A DNA stretch of 64,000 bases from an uncultured Pseudodesulfovibrio sp. (GTDB lineage: Bacteria; Desulfobacterota; Desulfovibrionia; Desulfovibrionales; Desulfovibrionaceae), in the NCBI RefSeq assembly GCF_963662885.1, contig NZ_OY760064.1, positions 124,001 through 188,000 on the forward strand. The letters run 5' to 3'. Made by a program: the position numbers and the translations under genes. The notes beneath the pieces are model-generated. The model ran no database searches and was not told where the DNA came from. It was given only the letters and a program-made list of their open reading frames with translations. How positions within the stretch are numbered: position 1 is the stretch's first letter; each line of letters starts with the position of its first letter. Of the stretch, positions 44,976 to 54,096 are shown one piece after another.

Positions 44976-45871
44976 CGAACACCAAGAAACAATCACGGTT
45001 TACGGTTCAGGGAGAAGTCGTCGAGGACAACCTGACCGGGCTGGTCTGGCCGTTGCTGGCCCAGCCCGCGGAAACCGGTCTTTCCTGGCCCGAGGCCTTT
45101 CAATTCATAGAGGATATGAACCGCGAGAAGCGTTTCGGCTTCGCGGACTGGCGGCTACCCAACCGGCGGGAGCTCTGTTCCCTGGTCGATCACGGCCAGC
45201 GTGAACCGGCCCTCCCGCCCGACCATCCGTTCGAACATGTCTGGTCCGGCAAGTGCTGGACCTCAACCACCTCGGCCCGCGACCACGCCTACGCCTGGTG
45301 GGTGCAGTTCAGCGGCGGGCGCATGTTCTTCGGCAACAAGGCGGACGACGCGGTGATCTGGCCCGTGCACGGAACATCCGGGACCCTGTGGGCCACCGGG
45401 CAGACCGGCTGTTATGGCGTGGACGGCTCTCCCGTGGACTGCGCCGGAAGCGGGCAGGACGGTGCTTTGCGCATGGGGCGTTCCTGGCCTGAACCAAGAT
45501 TTCAGCAGAACGGTGACGAGGTTGAAGACCGCATGACCGGGTTGATCTGGCGGCGGGGCACCGATCTGGCCGAAGGCATGGTCGACCGGGAGACCGCGGG
45601 GCAGGCCGTGGAGAAGCTGGCTCGCGAAACCGGGCTTGCCTGGCGGTTGCCCGACATCATGGAGCTGGAATCGCTGACCGATTGTTCGCGGGCAGACCCG
45701 GCCCTGCCGGAAGGCCATCCCTTCACGGATGTGCGTGAAGCCTACTGGTCGGCCACGGACAGCGGCTACGATCCGACCTGGTCGTTTTGCTATTATCTAC
45801 ACAAAGGTGCGGTGGGCGTGGGGTTCAAGGCGAGCGTCGAGTTCCACGTCTGGGCCGTGCGCTCGGCTTAG
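44972..45871 (+). CDS. DUF1566 (Lcl_C) domain protein, two repeats
   Basis: 299 residues, start overlapping the previous stop (ATGA). It has two DUF1566 halves. The first has VVEDNLTGLVW, WRLPNRREL and YAWWVQFSGG; the second has VEDRMTGLIW, WRLPDIMEL and AYWSATDSGY. No signal peptide is seen. The domain is related to the C-type-lectin-like formylglycine-enzyme fold and its biochemical role is not known. Tight coupling to the flavoprotein gene suggests the two act together. Confidence 0.85.
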   Translation: MTNTKKQSRFTVQGEVVEDNLTGLVWPLLAQPAETGLSWPEAFQFIEDMNREKRFGFADWRLPNRRELCSLVDHGQREPALPPDHPFEHVWSGKCWTSTTSARDHAYAWWVQFSGGRMFFGNKADDAVIWPVHGTSGTLWATGQTGCYGVDGSPVDCAGSGQDGALRMGRSWPEPRFQQNGDEVEDRMTGLIWRRGTDLAEGMVDRETAGQAVEKLARETGLAWRLPDIMELESLTDCSRADPALPEGHPFTDVREAYWSATDSGYDPTWSFCYYLHKGAVGVGFKASVEFHVWAVRSA

Positions 45872-45893
45872 TCCGGTTTGTTTTCGGGGCTGG

Positions 45894-48800
45894 CTATTTG
45901 TCCCGGCATTGATCCACAAGTCGGCGGAGAATGTCTCCTGCCGAGGAGAAGTCGAACTGGTCTATGAGCCGATTCATCTCGCGGGTTTGGGCCGGGGCGC
46001 TAGCCGCCAGCGTGTCCTGTAGGGACAGGAAGAGCTTCTGGGCGTCGATGTCATGCTTTTCGAGCAGGCCGAGGAGGATTTCGAGCTCGGACACCATGGA
46101 GCTGATATCCTGACATTCGACGCGGTTTCGGTCGGCGGCCGCAAGCTCTGGCTCTTCCTCGGGCGGATACGCCTTGAAAATGCCGTCCGTCACCCGCCGC
46201 GCTTCCCGCACGGCGTTGTCCAGCAGGGCGTGCAGGTCCACCTGGCCGTCCTTGAGGGCATGCTCTAGCTTGCCGAGGGCCTCGTGCAGTTTCTCGGCAC
46301 CAATGTTTCCCGCGACTCCCTTGAGGTTGTGGGCCACTCCCCGGCAGTCCTCGAAGTTCTCGACCTCGGCGTCGGCCATGAGTTTGTCCAGGAGCATGCC
46401 GCTGTCCTGGGCGAAATTCTTGAGCAGTTTTTGATACAGCTTGCCGTTCCCTCGCATCCTTGAAAGTCCCTGAACCGTGTCCACGCCGGGCAGGTCCGGC
46501 ATGGATTCCGGTTCATCGTCGCTGGTCGGAGACATCGTCGGCGGAGAAGGCGCGTCGCCTTCGCGGTCGGGAAGCCAGTGGGCCAGGGTCCGCATCAGTT
46601 CCTCTGGGTCGATGGGCTTGGTGACATGGTCGTTCATACCGGCTTCAAGGCTCTTTTCCCGGTCGCCCACCAGTGCGTGGGCGGTCATGGCTATGATCGG
46701 CAAGGACGTCTTGCCTTTGCCTCGGATTTCCCGAACCGCGGTGAAGCCGTCCATGATCGGCATTTGGATGTCCATGAGCACGGCGTCGAAATCATGGGAA
46801 AGGACCATGGTCAGGGCTTCGCTTCCATTATTCGCGATGGACACCCGAATGTCCGCGCTCTCCAGGATCTCGCGTGCCACCTGCTGGTTGATCTCGTTGT
46901 CCTCGGCCAGGAGAATATGTGTGCCGTGCAGATTCGGAGGCACTCCGGACTGGTCCATGCGCGGCGGATGCTTGGGCCGTATTTCAACATTGCCGTTCAT
47001 GGCGTCCATGATGGTGTCAAAGAGGATAGAACGGTTGAACGGCTTGAGCATGTACCCGTCCAGGCCGATCTCCTGCGCCCTGTGGCGAATGGATTCCTGG
47101 CCGTAGGCCGTGACCATGATGACCTTGGGCTTGTGCTCGATGGTCCGGTTGCCGTGGATGAGCATGGCCAGTTGGATGCCATCGGTGTCCGGCATGTTCC
47201 AGTCCGTGATGAGCAGCCGGAACGGATCGGAGTCATGGCATTTTTCCAGTAGCGCTATGGCGTCCGTAGCGCAGCAGGCCTCTTCAACTCGGAAAGTGAA
47301 GGACTCGAGCACCTTGCGCAGAACCATGCGAGACATACGGCTGTCGTCGACGATCAGGACATGCATCCCCCTTATCTCGACCGGATAGGTGAAGGTGTCG
47401 TCAATGTGGTTTGGCTGGAGCTTCAGGGGAAGCGTGAAGGAAAATTCGCTGCCCTTGCTCGGTTCGCTGGTCACGGACATCGTGCCGCCCATCATCTCCA
47501 CCAGTTTTTTCGAGATGGACAGTCCCAGGCCGGTTCCGCCGTACTGGCGGGTGGTCGAGTCGTCTGCCTGGCTGAACGGCTGGAACAGCTTCTCCAGTTG
47601 CTCCTGACAGATGCCGATTCCCGTATCGCTGACGCTGAATTGTATGGTGGCGGTGGTCCCGTCCTTTTCCAAAAGATCGGCCCTGAGAATGACCTCACCT
47701 TTTTCAGTGAACTTGACGGCGTTGTTGATCAGATTGAGCAGCACCTGGCCAAGTCTGAGGGAGTCGCCGCGAAGCCTGTTCGGGACCGTGCTGCGGACCA
47801 GGAGCAGAAATTCTATGCCTTTTTGCTCTGCGGCCAGGCCGAGCATGTTGACGATGTTGTTGAGTACGTCGTCCAGGATGAAATCCGTCTCGTCCACGAC
47901 CAGCCTGCCCGCCTCGATTTTCGAAAAGTCCAGGATGTCGTTGATGATTCCGAGGAGGGAATTGGCTGACAGGGATATCTTTGACAGGTAGTCGATCTGC
48001 TTGTCGGTCAGGTCGGTTTTGAGCGCCAAATGGGTCAGGCCGATGATGGCGTTCATGGGCGTGCGGATTTCATGGCTCATGCGCGCCAGAAAATCGCTTT
48101 TGGCATGGTTCGCTTCCTCTGCGACTCTTCGAGCCGCTTCGAGATCCCGGCTGTTGCGTTCCCGGTTCGCCGCGAACCGGGCTCGTGTCAGCCCTGTAAG
48201 GAACGAGAGCAGTGTTATGACCCCGAAGATGCTCAGGTAGCGCAGCCGCACGGGAGCGATATAGGCCCGAATCGATTCTATGGGGGCGAAGCAGAGCACT
48301 TTCCATTTCCGGAAAGTGGACACCTTGATGTCAACATCCTCCATGGGAGTGAGGCGGATAGTGCTGACCGTATAGGTGCCTTTGGGGGTGGAGAATTGAT
48401 TTTCGTCCGTGTCTTTGATCTTTGCCCACGCCTCGGGATTCTCCACCTTGAAGCTCAGTTCTTCCCGTCCTTGGAACATGAAGGCCCAGTTCTTTTCAGG
48501 GTAGGGCGAGGCGAGCCAATAACCGTCCTGGTTGAGGAGCATGGTCTGTCCGATTTCCATATGGCCGCTATTGTCCAGGGATTCGATGATTCGTTGGCCC
48601 AGATAGTTGATGATGGCGATGCCGAGGCGGTTTTCGGCATCATCGAATATGGGCGTGGACACCCTGATCATGGGTTTCAAGGGGATTTCGATCTTGTTGT
48701 TCTCTACGTTCAGATCAAATGGGGAGACATACACCTCGCCATTTTTCAAGGGCAGGGATTCCTGGAAATAATATCGGCTGAACTTGTTTTGGAGTTCACC

Positions 48801-49223
48801 GATGGGAACCGGGGCGGGCTTTCCGTTGTTGTAGTTGACCCGGATCAGCTCCATGCCGTCGTTGTCCAGGATGCGGATCTGGTCGTATGCTCCACTGACA
48901 GTGCTCAGAGCGATGAGTTCACCTTCAAGTTCGCGGCGGTTGTGTTCAGTCCGGTACTGGAGGAAGTTCTTGGCTTCGGCGTGGTTGGCCATCAGAAAGA
49001 GGCCCATGAAAAGGGTCTTGAGGTCCAGCTCAACGCTTTGGGCGACCATCCTGTTGTGGATGGCCTCGTTTTGCTTGAGGGACCTGTCTATGGATTCGGC
49101 CGCCTGGGAGTAGAGGAAATAGGTTCCCAGAGCCGCAAGCGCAGTCAGGAAAATGAAGGTCCCGAGAAAACTGCGCATAGCTTGGGACATGTTCGAAAAG
49201 CGTTTCATCATCCTGTTTCCCAT
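45894..49223 (-). CDS. Hybrid sensor histidine kinase with two receivers and an HPt domain
   Basis: 1109 residues. Membrane segments near 19-38 and 329-346 enclose a large periplasmic double-Cache-like sensor. Then come HisKA (His384 in MSHEIRTPMN), HATPase (NAVKFTEKGE, SDTGIG, GGTGLGLSI), receiver 1 (Asp674 in LITDWNMPD), receiver 2 (Asp818 in VLMDIQMPIMDG) and an HPt domain (His965 in VAHNLKGVAGN). All phosphorelay residues are present. It is divergent from an HD-GYP response regulator whose start is 237 bases away, a likely output partner. The ligand is unknown, though Cache domains often bind small organic acids or amino acids. The start could also be at one of the Met codons 4-5 residues on. 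Confidence 0.95.
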   Translation of the reverse strand: MGNRMMKRFSNMSQAMRSFLGTFIFLTALAALGTYFLYSQAAESIDRSLKQNEAIHNRMVAQSVELDLKTLFMGLFLMANHAEAKNFLQYRTEHNRRELEGELIALSTVSGAYDQIRILDNDGMELIRVNYNNGKPAPVPIGELQNKFSRYYFQESLPLKNGEVYVSPFDLNVENNKIEIPLKPMIRVSTPIFDDAENRLGIAIINYLGQRIIESLDNSGHMEIGQTMLLNQDGYWLASPYPEKNWAFMFQGREELSFKVENPEAWAKIKDTDENQFSTPKGTYTVSTIRLTPMEDVDIKVSTFRKWKVLCFAPIESIRAYIAPVRLRYLSIFGVITLLSFLTGLTRARFAANRERNSRDLEAARRVAEEANHAKSDFLARMSHEIRTPMNAIIGLTHLALKTDLTDKQIDYLSKISLSANSLLGIINDILDFSKIEAGRLVVDETDFILDDVLNNIVNMLGLAAEQKGIEFLLLVRSTVPNRLRGDSLRLGQVLLNLINNAVKFTEKGEVILRADLLEKDGTTATIQFSVSDTGIGICQEQLEKLFQPFSQADDSTTRQYGGTGLGLSISKKLVEMMGGTMSVTSEPSKGSEFSFTLPLKLQPNHIDDTFTYPVEIRGMHVLIVDDSRMSRMVLRKVLESFTFRVEEACCATDAIALLEKCHDSDPFRLLITDWNMPDTDGIQLAMLIHGNRTIEHKPKVIMVTAYGQESIRHRAQEIGLDGYMLKPFNRSILFDTIMDAMNGNVEIRPKHPPRMDQSGVPPNLHGTHILLAEDNEINQQVAREILESADIRVSIANNGSEALTMVLSHDFDAVLMDIQMPIMDGFTAVREIRGKGKTSLPIIAMTAHALVGDREKSLEAGMNDHVTKPIDPEELMRTLAHWLPDREGDAPSPPTMSPTSDDEPESMPDLPGVDTVQGLSRMRGNGKLYQKLLKNFAQDSGMLLDKLMADAEVENFEDCRGVAHNLKGVAGNIGAEKLHEALGKLEHALKDGQVDLHALLDNAVREARRVTDGIFKAYPPEEEPELAAADRNRVECQDISSMVSELEILLGLLEKHDIDAQKLFLSLQDTLAASAPAQTREMNRLIDQFDFSSAGDILRRLVDQCRDK

Positions 49224-49460
49224 GGGCGTTTAGCCATCCTTTCTTGGAGCAGATCCAACGTTACCAGATAAGACTACCTCCGAAGTATTATAATACTGAA
49301 ACAACTGTTGGCTTGTTGAAATTGTTTCATGTAATTAATACTATCCATGTGTCGGAGATCGCCGCTCAGGCCGTGGAGAATCCCGATTTATAATTGCGCG
49401 CGCTGAGTCCGGCGGGAATGATTTTGTAAACGCCGCTTGTTGAATTGTATCGGAGGTCGC

Positions 49461-50501
49461 ATGGCGGACAGGGAAAAGCAGACCGTGCTGGTGGTGGACG
49501 ATATTCCCACCAACCTCGATCTGCTGGTGGAAACATTGAAGGACGAATATCGGGTGCTGGCGGCTCTCAGCGGCCGTGAGGCGCTGGATATCGTTCACTC
49601 GAGCAATCCGCCGGACATTGTCCTGCTCGACGTCATGATGCCCTACATGGACGGGTACACCGTCTGCGAGCTCATCAAGTCCGACCTGCGCTCCCGAAAT
49701 CTTCCCGTCATCTTCGTCACGGCGCGTGACCAGGAGCAGGACCAGACCAAAGGGTTCGAGGTTGGCGGTGTGGATTACATCACCAAGCCGATCAGCCCGG
49801 CCGTTGTCCTGGCCCGGGTGCGTACCCATCTCGCCCTGCATAATCAGAATCTGGCCCTGGAGCGGAAGGTCGCCGAGCGTTCACGCGATCTGTACGAGAC
49901 CCGTTTGCAGATCATCCGCAGGCTCAGTGTGGCCGCGGAGTACAAGGACAATGAAACCGGTCTGCACATTGTGCGCATGAGCGGCTATTGCCGCGCACTG
50001 GCCAAGGCATCCGGGTTGGATGACGAGGCCGCGGACCTGATCTACAGCGCGGCTCCCATGCACGACGTGGGCAAGATCGGCATTCCGGATCATATCCTGA
50101 ACAAACCGGCCAAACTCGACCCGGACGAGTGGGAGATCATGAAAACCCACACGACCATCGGTGCGAAGATCATCGGCGAGCAGGACAACCGGCTCATGGT
50201 CATTGCCCGGCGTATCGCGCTGACCCACCACGAGCGTTGGGACGGAACGGGCTACCCCGAGGGCTTGGCGGGTGAGGACATTCCGCTGGAAGGGCGTATC
50301 GTGGCCCTGGCCGACGTGTTCGATGCCCTGACATCCAAGCGGCCCTACAAGGAAGCCTGGCCCGAAGACCAGGCGTGCGCCTACATGCGTGAGCAGAGGG
50401 GCAAACACTTCGATCCCCAGTTGACGGATCTCTTTCTGGACAACCTTGAGACCCTGCGCGAGATCAAGGCCAGCGTGGGCGAAGACGCGTTCGAGAATTA
50501 G
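49461..50501 (+). CDS. Response regulator with HD-GYP phosphodiesterase domain
   Basis: 346 residues; GGAGGTCGC precedes the ATG at 49461. Receiver domain with VVDD at 11-14, Asp57 in VLLDVMMPYMDG and Lys109 in ITKP. A short helical linker leads to an HD-GYP domain with HDVGKIGIPD (His201/Asp202), HTTIGAKI, and HHERWDGTGYPEGL (256-269), which holds the GYP motif. Such enzymes hydrolyse c-di-GMP, favouring dispersal or motility. The divergent hybrid kinase is the likely phosphodonor. Falling c-di-GMP would favour proteolytic release of LapA-type adhesins, one of which is encoded at 29.4-35.7 kb, but a direct link is inference. Confidence 0.95.
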   Translation: MADREKQTVLVVDDIPTNLDLLVETLKDEYRVLAALSGREALDIVHSSNPPDIVLLDVMMPYMDGYTVCELIKSDLRSRNLPVIFVTARDQEQDQTKGFEVGGVDYITKPISPAVVLARVRTHLALHNQNLALERKVAERSRDLYETRLQIIRRLSVAAEYKDNETGLHIVRMSGYCRALAKASGLDDEAADLIYSAAPMHDVGKIGIPDHILNKPAKLDPDEWEIMKTHTTIGAKIIGEQDNRLMVIARRIALTHHERWDGTGYPEGLAGEDIPLEGRIVALADVFDALTSKRPYKEAWPEDQACAYMREQRGKHFDPQLTDLFLDNLETLREIKASVGEDAFEN

Positions 50502-50513
50502 GCGGCCGTCGGG

Positions 50514-51302
50514 TCAGGCGAACCGCTCCCGGATCATTTTGAAAAGCGACGACTTGCGGTCGTATTGATGGACCAGATGGGGCACGCGCCCGGCCTCGTT
50601 CAGGACTTCGCCATGCGCGTTGACCGCAGGTTCACCCCTGGTCTGGGCCAGGGTCAGAATCGGTCCGTCGTTGTCGTACAGTGTCAGGTCGTTGATACGA
50701 CCCGTGTGCACGAGGTGGTTGTGAATCCCCTGGTCATAGCCGGCCATGCATTCGCCTGTGGAAGGCGGCAGGAGCAGGCCGGTCATTTTTGCAAGATAGG
50801 CGAGCATGGCCGCGTGGTCGCCCACCGTGGTCCCGGAGCAGGACACGGGGCGGTCGGTGATGGCGTCCAAGGCTGGCGCACCCAGGTGTTCCCGCACCCA
50901 GCGGGCGTTGAACGGGCAGGACCCCACTGTGGCCGAGGCGTCCTCCAGGGTACAACATACGCCGTCCGGCCAGGGGAAGTCGAAGGGGTCGCGCTGGAAG
51001 AGCACGTCGCGCACGTCGCTGATGAGGATGCGGTCATAGGTTTGGCCGCAGGTCCGCAAGTACTCCAGATACAGGAAATAACGCAGTCCGTTGCAGGGCA
51101 CGTCCTCCGTGCCGGGGGGCCGCTCCATGGGCAGCAGTTCGACCCCGTGTTGGCGCATGCGGTCCAGGTCGCGGGTGGTCTTCGAGACAAAGAAAACGAG
51201 ATCGCCCGCGTACGCCGCCCTGTCCAGGGAGGCGAGAAACGGGCGAACGTCGCCGTAATGATAGCCTGCTGCCAGGCCGAGGATCAGATGCTTTCCGCCC
51301 AC
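50514..51302 (-). CDS. Glycosyltransferase-like protein, uncertain
   Basis: 262 residues with a GTG start that overlaps no gene and lies 3 bases after the helicase stop. The segment YDRILISDVRDVLFQRDPF holds a DxxD pattern like the metal-binding motif of nucleotide-sugar transferases and of related uncharacterised bacterial proteins. LAAGYHYGDVRPFLASLD at the start and NDLTLYDNDGPILTLAQ near the end fit a Rossmann-like sugar-transferase fold. No signal peptide or membrane segment. I do not recognise the family with certainty; the enzyme role is tentative. It is probably co-transcribed with the helicase gene. Confidence 0.5.
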   Translation of the reverse strand: MGGKHLILGLAAGYHYGDVRPFLASLDRAAYAGDLVFFVSKTTRDLDRMRQHGVELLPMERPPGTEDVPCNGLRYFLYLEYLRTCGQTYDRILISDVRDVLFQRDPFDFPWPDGVCCTLEDASATVGSCPFNARWVREHLGAPALDAITDRPVSCSGTTVGDHAAMLAYLAKMTGLLLPPSTGECMAGYDQGIHNHLVHTGRINDLTLYDNDGPILTLAQTRGEPAVNAHGEVLNEAGRVPHLVHQYDRKSSLFKMIRERFA

Positions 51303-51305
51303 GGC

Positions 51306-53111
51306 CTAGCTGCCGGAGGGCTTGCGCCGCCTTCTGCGCCTACGCCGTTTGGGCTTGGACTTAGGCGTGGCATCGTCGTCTTCTGTCGACACCGCTTCAC
51401 GGAGTTGTTCGGATACGGCCTTGGGTTCGGGCGCGGGCCGGTCGCTTTGCGGCTTGGGCGAACGCCTGCTCCTGGAACGGGGAGGACGGGACTGTTCCTT
51501 GGCCGCCTGCTGCTCTCGGGGAGCGTCGGATTCTTCCCTGCGGGCCGGTTCCTCGCTATGAGCCGGTTCTTCGCTACGTGCTGACTCTTCGTTACGGGCG
51601 GGCTTTTCGCTACGGGCGGGTTGTTCAGACCGGGCGGGGCGCTCCTGGCGTCGTTCCCTGGGCTTGTCCTCCGCCTTTCGGTTTCGGCCGCCGCGTTCAC
51701 GGGCGGGGCGTTCTCGCCGGGGCTCGGGCGCGGTCTCGGGCGCTGCGGGCTTGCCGTGCAGGGTGGGCTGGTACAGCTCGTCCAGAAGCATGGCCAGCAG
51801 GGCCAGGGACTCTTCGTCCTCGGCGTACTTCTTGGCCAGGGGCAGGAAGCGGGAGACCCGCTCGCGCTGCAGGTTGGTCAGCTTGCGGTATTTCTTCTCC
51901 AGGATGGCAGTCAGCCGTTCCTCGATGATACCGGTCACGTCTTCTTCGGTGGGGTCCTTGATCTCCTCGAAGTGGATCTTGAACCGGGCGGCGATGCGCT
52001 CCAGTTCCATCTTCTGGATAACGTCCACCAGGGTGATGGCCGTACCCGTTGCTCCGGCCCGGCCGGTGCGGCCTGCGCGGTGCACGTAGGACTCCGGGTC
52101 CTCGGGCGGTTCCATCATGAAGACGTGGGAAAGCTCCGGGATGTCGATGCCGCGCGCGGCCACGTCCGTGGCCACGAGGAAGCGCAGTTGACCGGCCTTG
52201 ATGCGGGTCATGAGCGCTTCGCGTTTGTTCTGGGTCAGGTCCGAGGTCAGTCCCTCGGCGTCAAACCCGAACTGGGAGAGCAGGGCGGCGGTGAATTCCA
52301 CGTTGCGCTTGGTGTTGGAAAAGATGATCGCCGAGGTGGGGTTTTCCAGCTCGATGAGCTTGATGAGCTTGCGCTCCTTGCCCATGGCCGCGACCTCCAC
52401 GAACTGGTGGGCGATGGCCGAGACATTCTCCTCGTCCGAGGACAGGCTCAGGAATTGCGGCTTGACCATGAACTCTTCGGCCAGGCGAAGGACGCTGGGC
52501 GGGAAGGTGGCAGAGAACATGTACGCGCCGTCGATATTGCGCGGCAGGTACCGTTTGACCTCGACCATGTCCGGGTAAAACCCTACGGAGAGCATGCGGT
52601 CCGCTTCATCGAAAATGAGGACCTTGAGATCGTCCAGGGTCAGGTTGCGGCGCATGAGGTGGTCCAGAATGCGGCCGGGAGTGCCGACCACCAGGTTCGC
52701 GCCCTCGCGGAAGGCGTCGAGCTGTTCCTTGTAACCGACACCGCCGTACACGGCCACGACCTTGATGTCGTCGCCGACCAGCATGCGCGCCTCCTGGGCG
52801 ACCTGTTTGGCCAGTTCGCGGGTGGGGACCATGACCAGGGCCTGGCAGGAATGACGCGAGGGGTCGAGCTTGTGGACCAGGGGCAGCACGAAGGCGCCGG
52901 TCTTGCCGGACCCGGTGCGGGCCTGGACCATGACGTCCTGATTGTCGAGGAGGAAGGGGATGGCGCGTTCCTGGACAGGCATGAGCTTGTCCCATCCGGT
53001 GCGTTCGCAGGCCTGCCGCAGGTTCTCGGGCAGGGTGTCGAAGGTGATCGGCGCGGGGCCGGTTTCCGTTGTTTCGTTCCCGTTATCGGGATGCATTGTG
53101 TCGTTTTCCAT
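51306..53111 (-). CDS. DEAD-box RNA helicase with long basic C-terminal tail
   Basis: 601 residues. ATP-dependent RNA unwinding enzyme of the DeaD/RhlE kind. Q motif (FDTLPENL...LMPVQERAIP), motif I ARTGSGKT, PTRELA, TPGR, DEAD in IFDEADRM, SAT in MFSATFP, and motif VI HRAGRTGRAG are all present. The C-terminal 150 residues are low-complexity, with a repeated PARSE-type hexapeptide and a final run of arginines, probably an RNA-binding tail. There is no DbpA-type RNA-binding domain. It may act in ribosome assembly or mRNA decay in the cold; that is by analogy. TAGGT precedes the ATG weakly. Confidence 0.93.
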   Translation of the reverse strand: MENDTMHPDNGNETTETGPAPITFDTLPENLRQACERTGWDKLMPVQERAIPFLLDNQDVMVQARTGSGKTGAFVLPLVHKLDPSRHSCQALVMVPTRELAKQVAQEARMLVGDDIKVVAVYGGVGYKEQLDAFREGANLVVGTPGRILDHLMRRNLTLDDLKVLIFDEADRMLSVGFYPDMVEVKRYLPRNIDGAYMFSATFPPSVLRLAEEFMVKPQFLSLSSDEENVSAIAHQFVEVAAMGKERKLIKLIELENPTSAIIFSNTKRNVEFTAALLSQFGFDAEGLTSDLTQNKREALMTRIKAGQLRFLVATDVAARGIDIPELSHVFMMEPPEDPESYVHRAGRTGRAGATGTAITLVDVIQKMELERIAARFKIHFEEIKDPTEEDVTGIIEERLTAILEKKYRKLTNLQRERVSRFLPLAKKYAEDEESLALLAMLLDELYQPTLHGKPAAPETAPEPRRERPARERGGRNRKAEDKPRERRQERPARSEQPARSEKPARNEESARSEEPAHSEEPARREESDAPREQQAAKEQSRPPRSRSRRSPKPQSDRPAPEPKAVSEQLREAVSTEDDDATPKSKPKRRRRRRRRKPSGS

Positions 53112-53247
53112 TTCTACCTACTGTGTGATGTGGATTCCGGCCATTGAGTATTTTTTTGCGTGGGCCGGAATGGGAAATTCGTTCGTTGCGGGCACACTAT
53201 ACCGTATTTGCCCGGTTGTACAATACAGCCAATGAGGGCCTCCGGGA

Positions 53248-54030
53248 TCAGTGTACGAACTGTTCGTTGAAAATGCGCTCCTCCAGGGAGTGGTCGGGGT
53301 CGAACAGGACCAGGGCTGGGCGGGAGTGGTCTTCCACCACGCGCACCCGGGTCACGTCGCGGACCTCGAAGGAATCGGCCGAAGCGCCCACGGGCCGGAA
53401 CTCCGGGTCCTGGACGATGAACTCCACCTCGGCCGAGTGGGGCAGCAGCGCTCCGTCCCAGCGCCGGGGCCGGAACGGGCTGACCGGGGTCAGGGCCAAA
53501 ACATTGGAGCCGATGGGAATGATCGGGCCTTGTGCGGACAAATTGTAGGCCGTGCTTCCGGCCGGGGTGGCCACCATCACGCCGTCGCAGACGAGCTGGT
53601 CCAGCCGCTCGCGTCCGTTGACCAGCACCCGGATGTTGGCCGACTGCTGGGAGTAGCGGTGCAGGGCCACCTCGTTGAAGGCCAGGGCCGTGTGGGTTTT
53701 TCCGTCCACGGTCTCGGCGGTCATGGCCAGGGGGTTGAGGATCACGCGGTGCGCATCGGCAAGTCGCTGCATGAGCCCTTCCGGGTCGAAGCGGTTGAGC
53801 AGAAAGCCGATGGTCCCCCGGTTCATGCCGTAGATGGGGATACCTGTATCCCGGTAGTCGTGCACGGTCTGGAGCATGAACCCGTCGCCGCCGAGGGCCA
53901 CCAGGGCGTCGGCCTGATCCACCGGGACGAAATCGTAGCGCTCCGACAATTGCTCGAAACCCTTGAGGGCCTTGGGCGAATTCGATGCAACGCAGGCAAT
54001 ATGTTTGATCGGTTTGTGCAGAGCTTTCAT
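53248..54030 (-). CDS. nadK: NAD kinase
   Basis: Makes NADP from NAD and ATP. 260 residues. GGDGFML (the GGDG motif), NRGTIGFLLN, the substrate site AFNEVALHR, and CDGVMVATPAGSTAYNLSAQGPI are diagnostic. The ending LFDPDHSLEERI is typical of proteobacterial members. It lies 66 bases after the citrate synthase gene on the same strand, with a hairpin between them. No strong ribosome site precedes the ATG. Confidence 0.95.
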   Translation of the reverse strand: MKALHKPIKHIACVASNSPKALKGFEQLSERYDFVPVDQADALVALGGDGFMLQTVHDYRDTGIPIYGMNRGTIGFLLNRFDPEGLMQRLADAHRVILNPLAMTAETVDGKTHTALAFNEVALHRYSQQSANIRVLVNGRERLDQLVCDGVMVATPAGSTAYNLSAQGPIIPIGSNVLALTPVSPFRPRRWDGALLPHSAEVEFIVQDPEFRPVGASADSFEVRDVTRVRVVEDHSRPALVLFDPDHSLEERIFNEQFVH

Positions 54031-54062
54031 TCGGGAGGGATTTTCAGGGGACGGAAATAAGA

Positions 54063-54086
54063 CGGAGGCCCCGGGCGGGGCCTCCG
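54063..54086 (-). terminator. Hairpin after citrate synthase gene
   Basis: A 10-bp perfect stem (CGGAGGCCCC / GGGGCCTCCG) with a 4-base loop. On the minus strand it is followed by TCTTATTT, a weak T tail. Confidence 0.65.
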
Positions 54087-54096
54087 GTAGTCGTCG

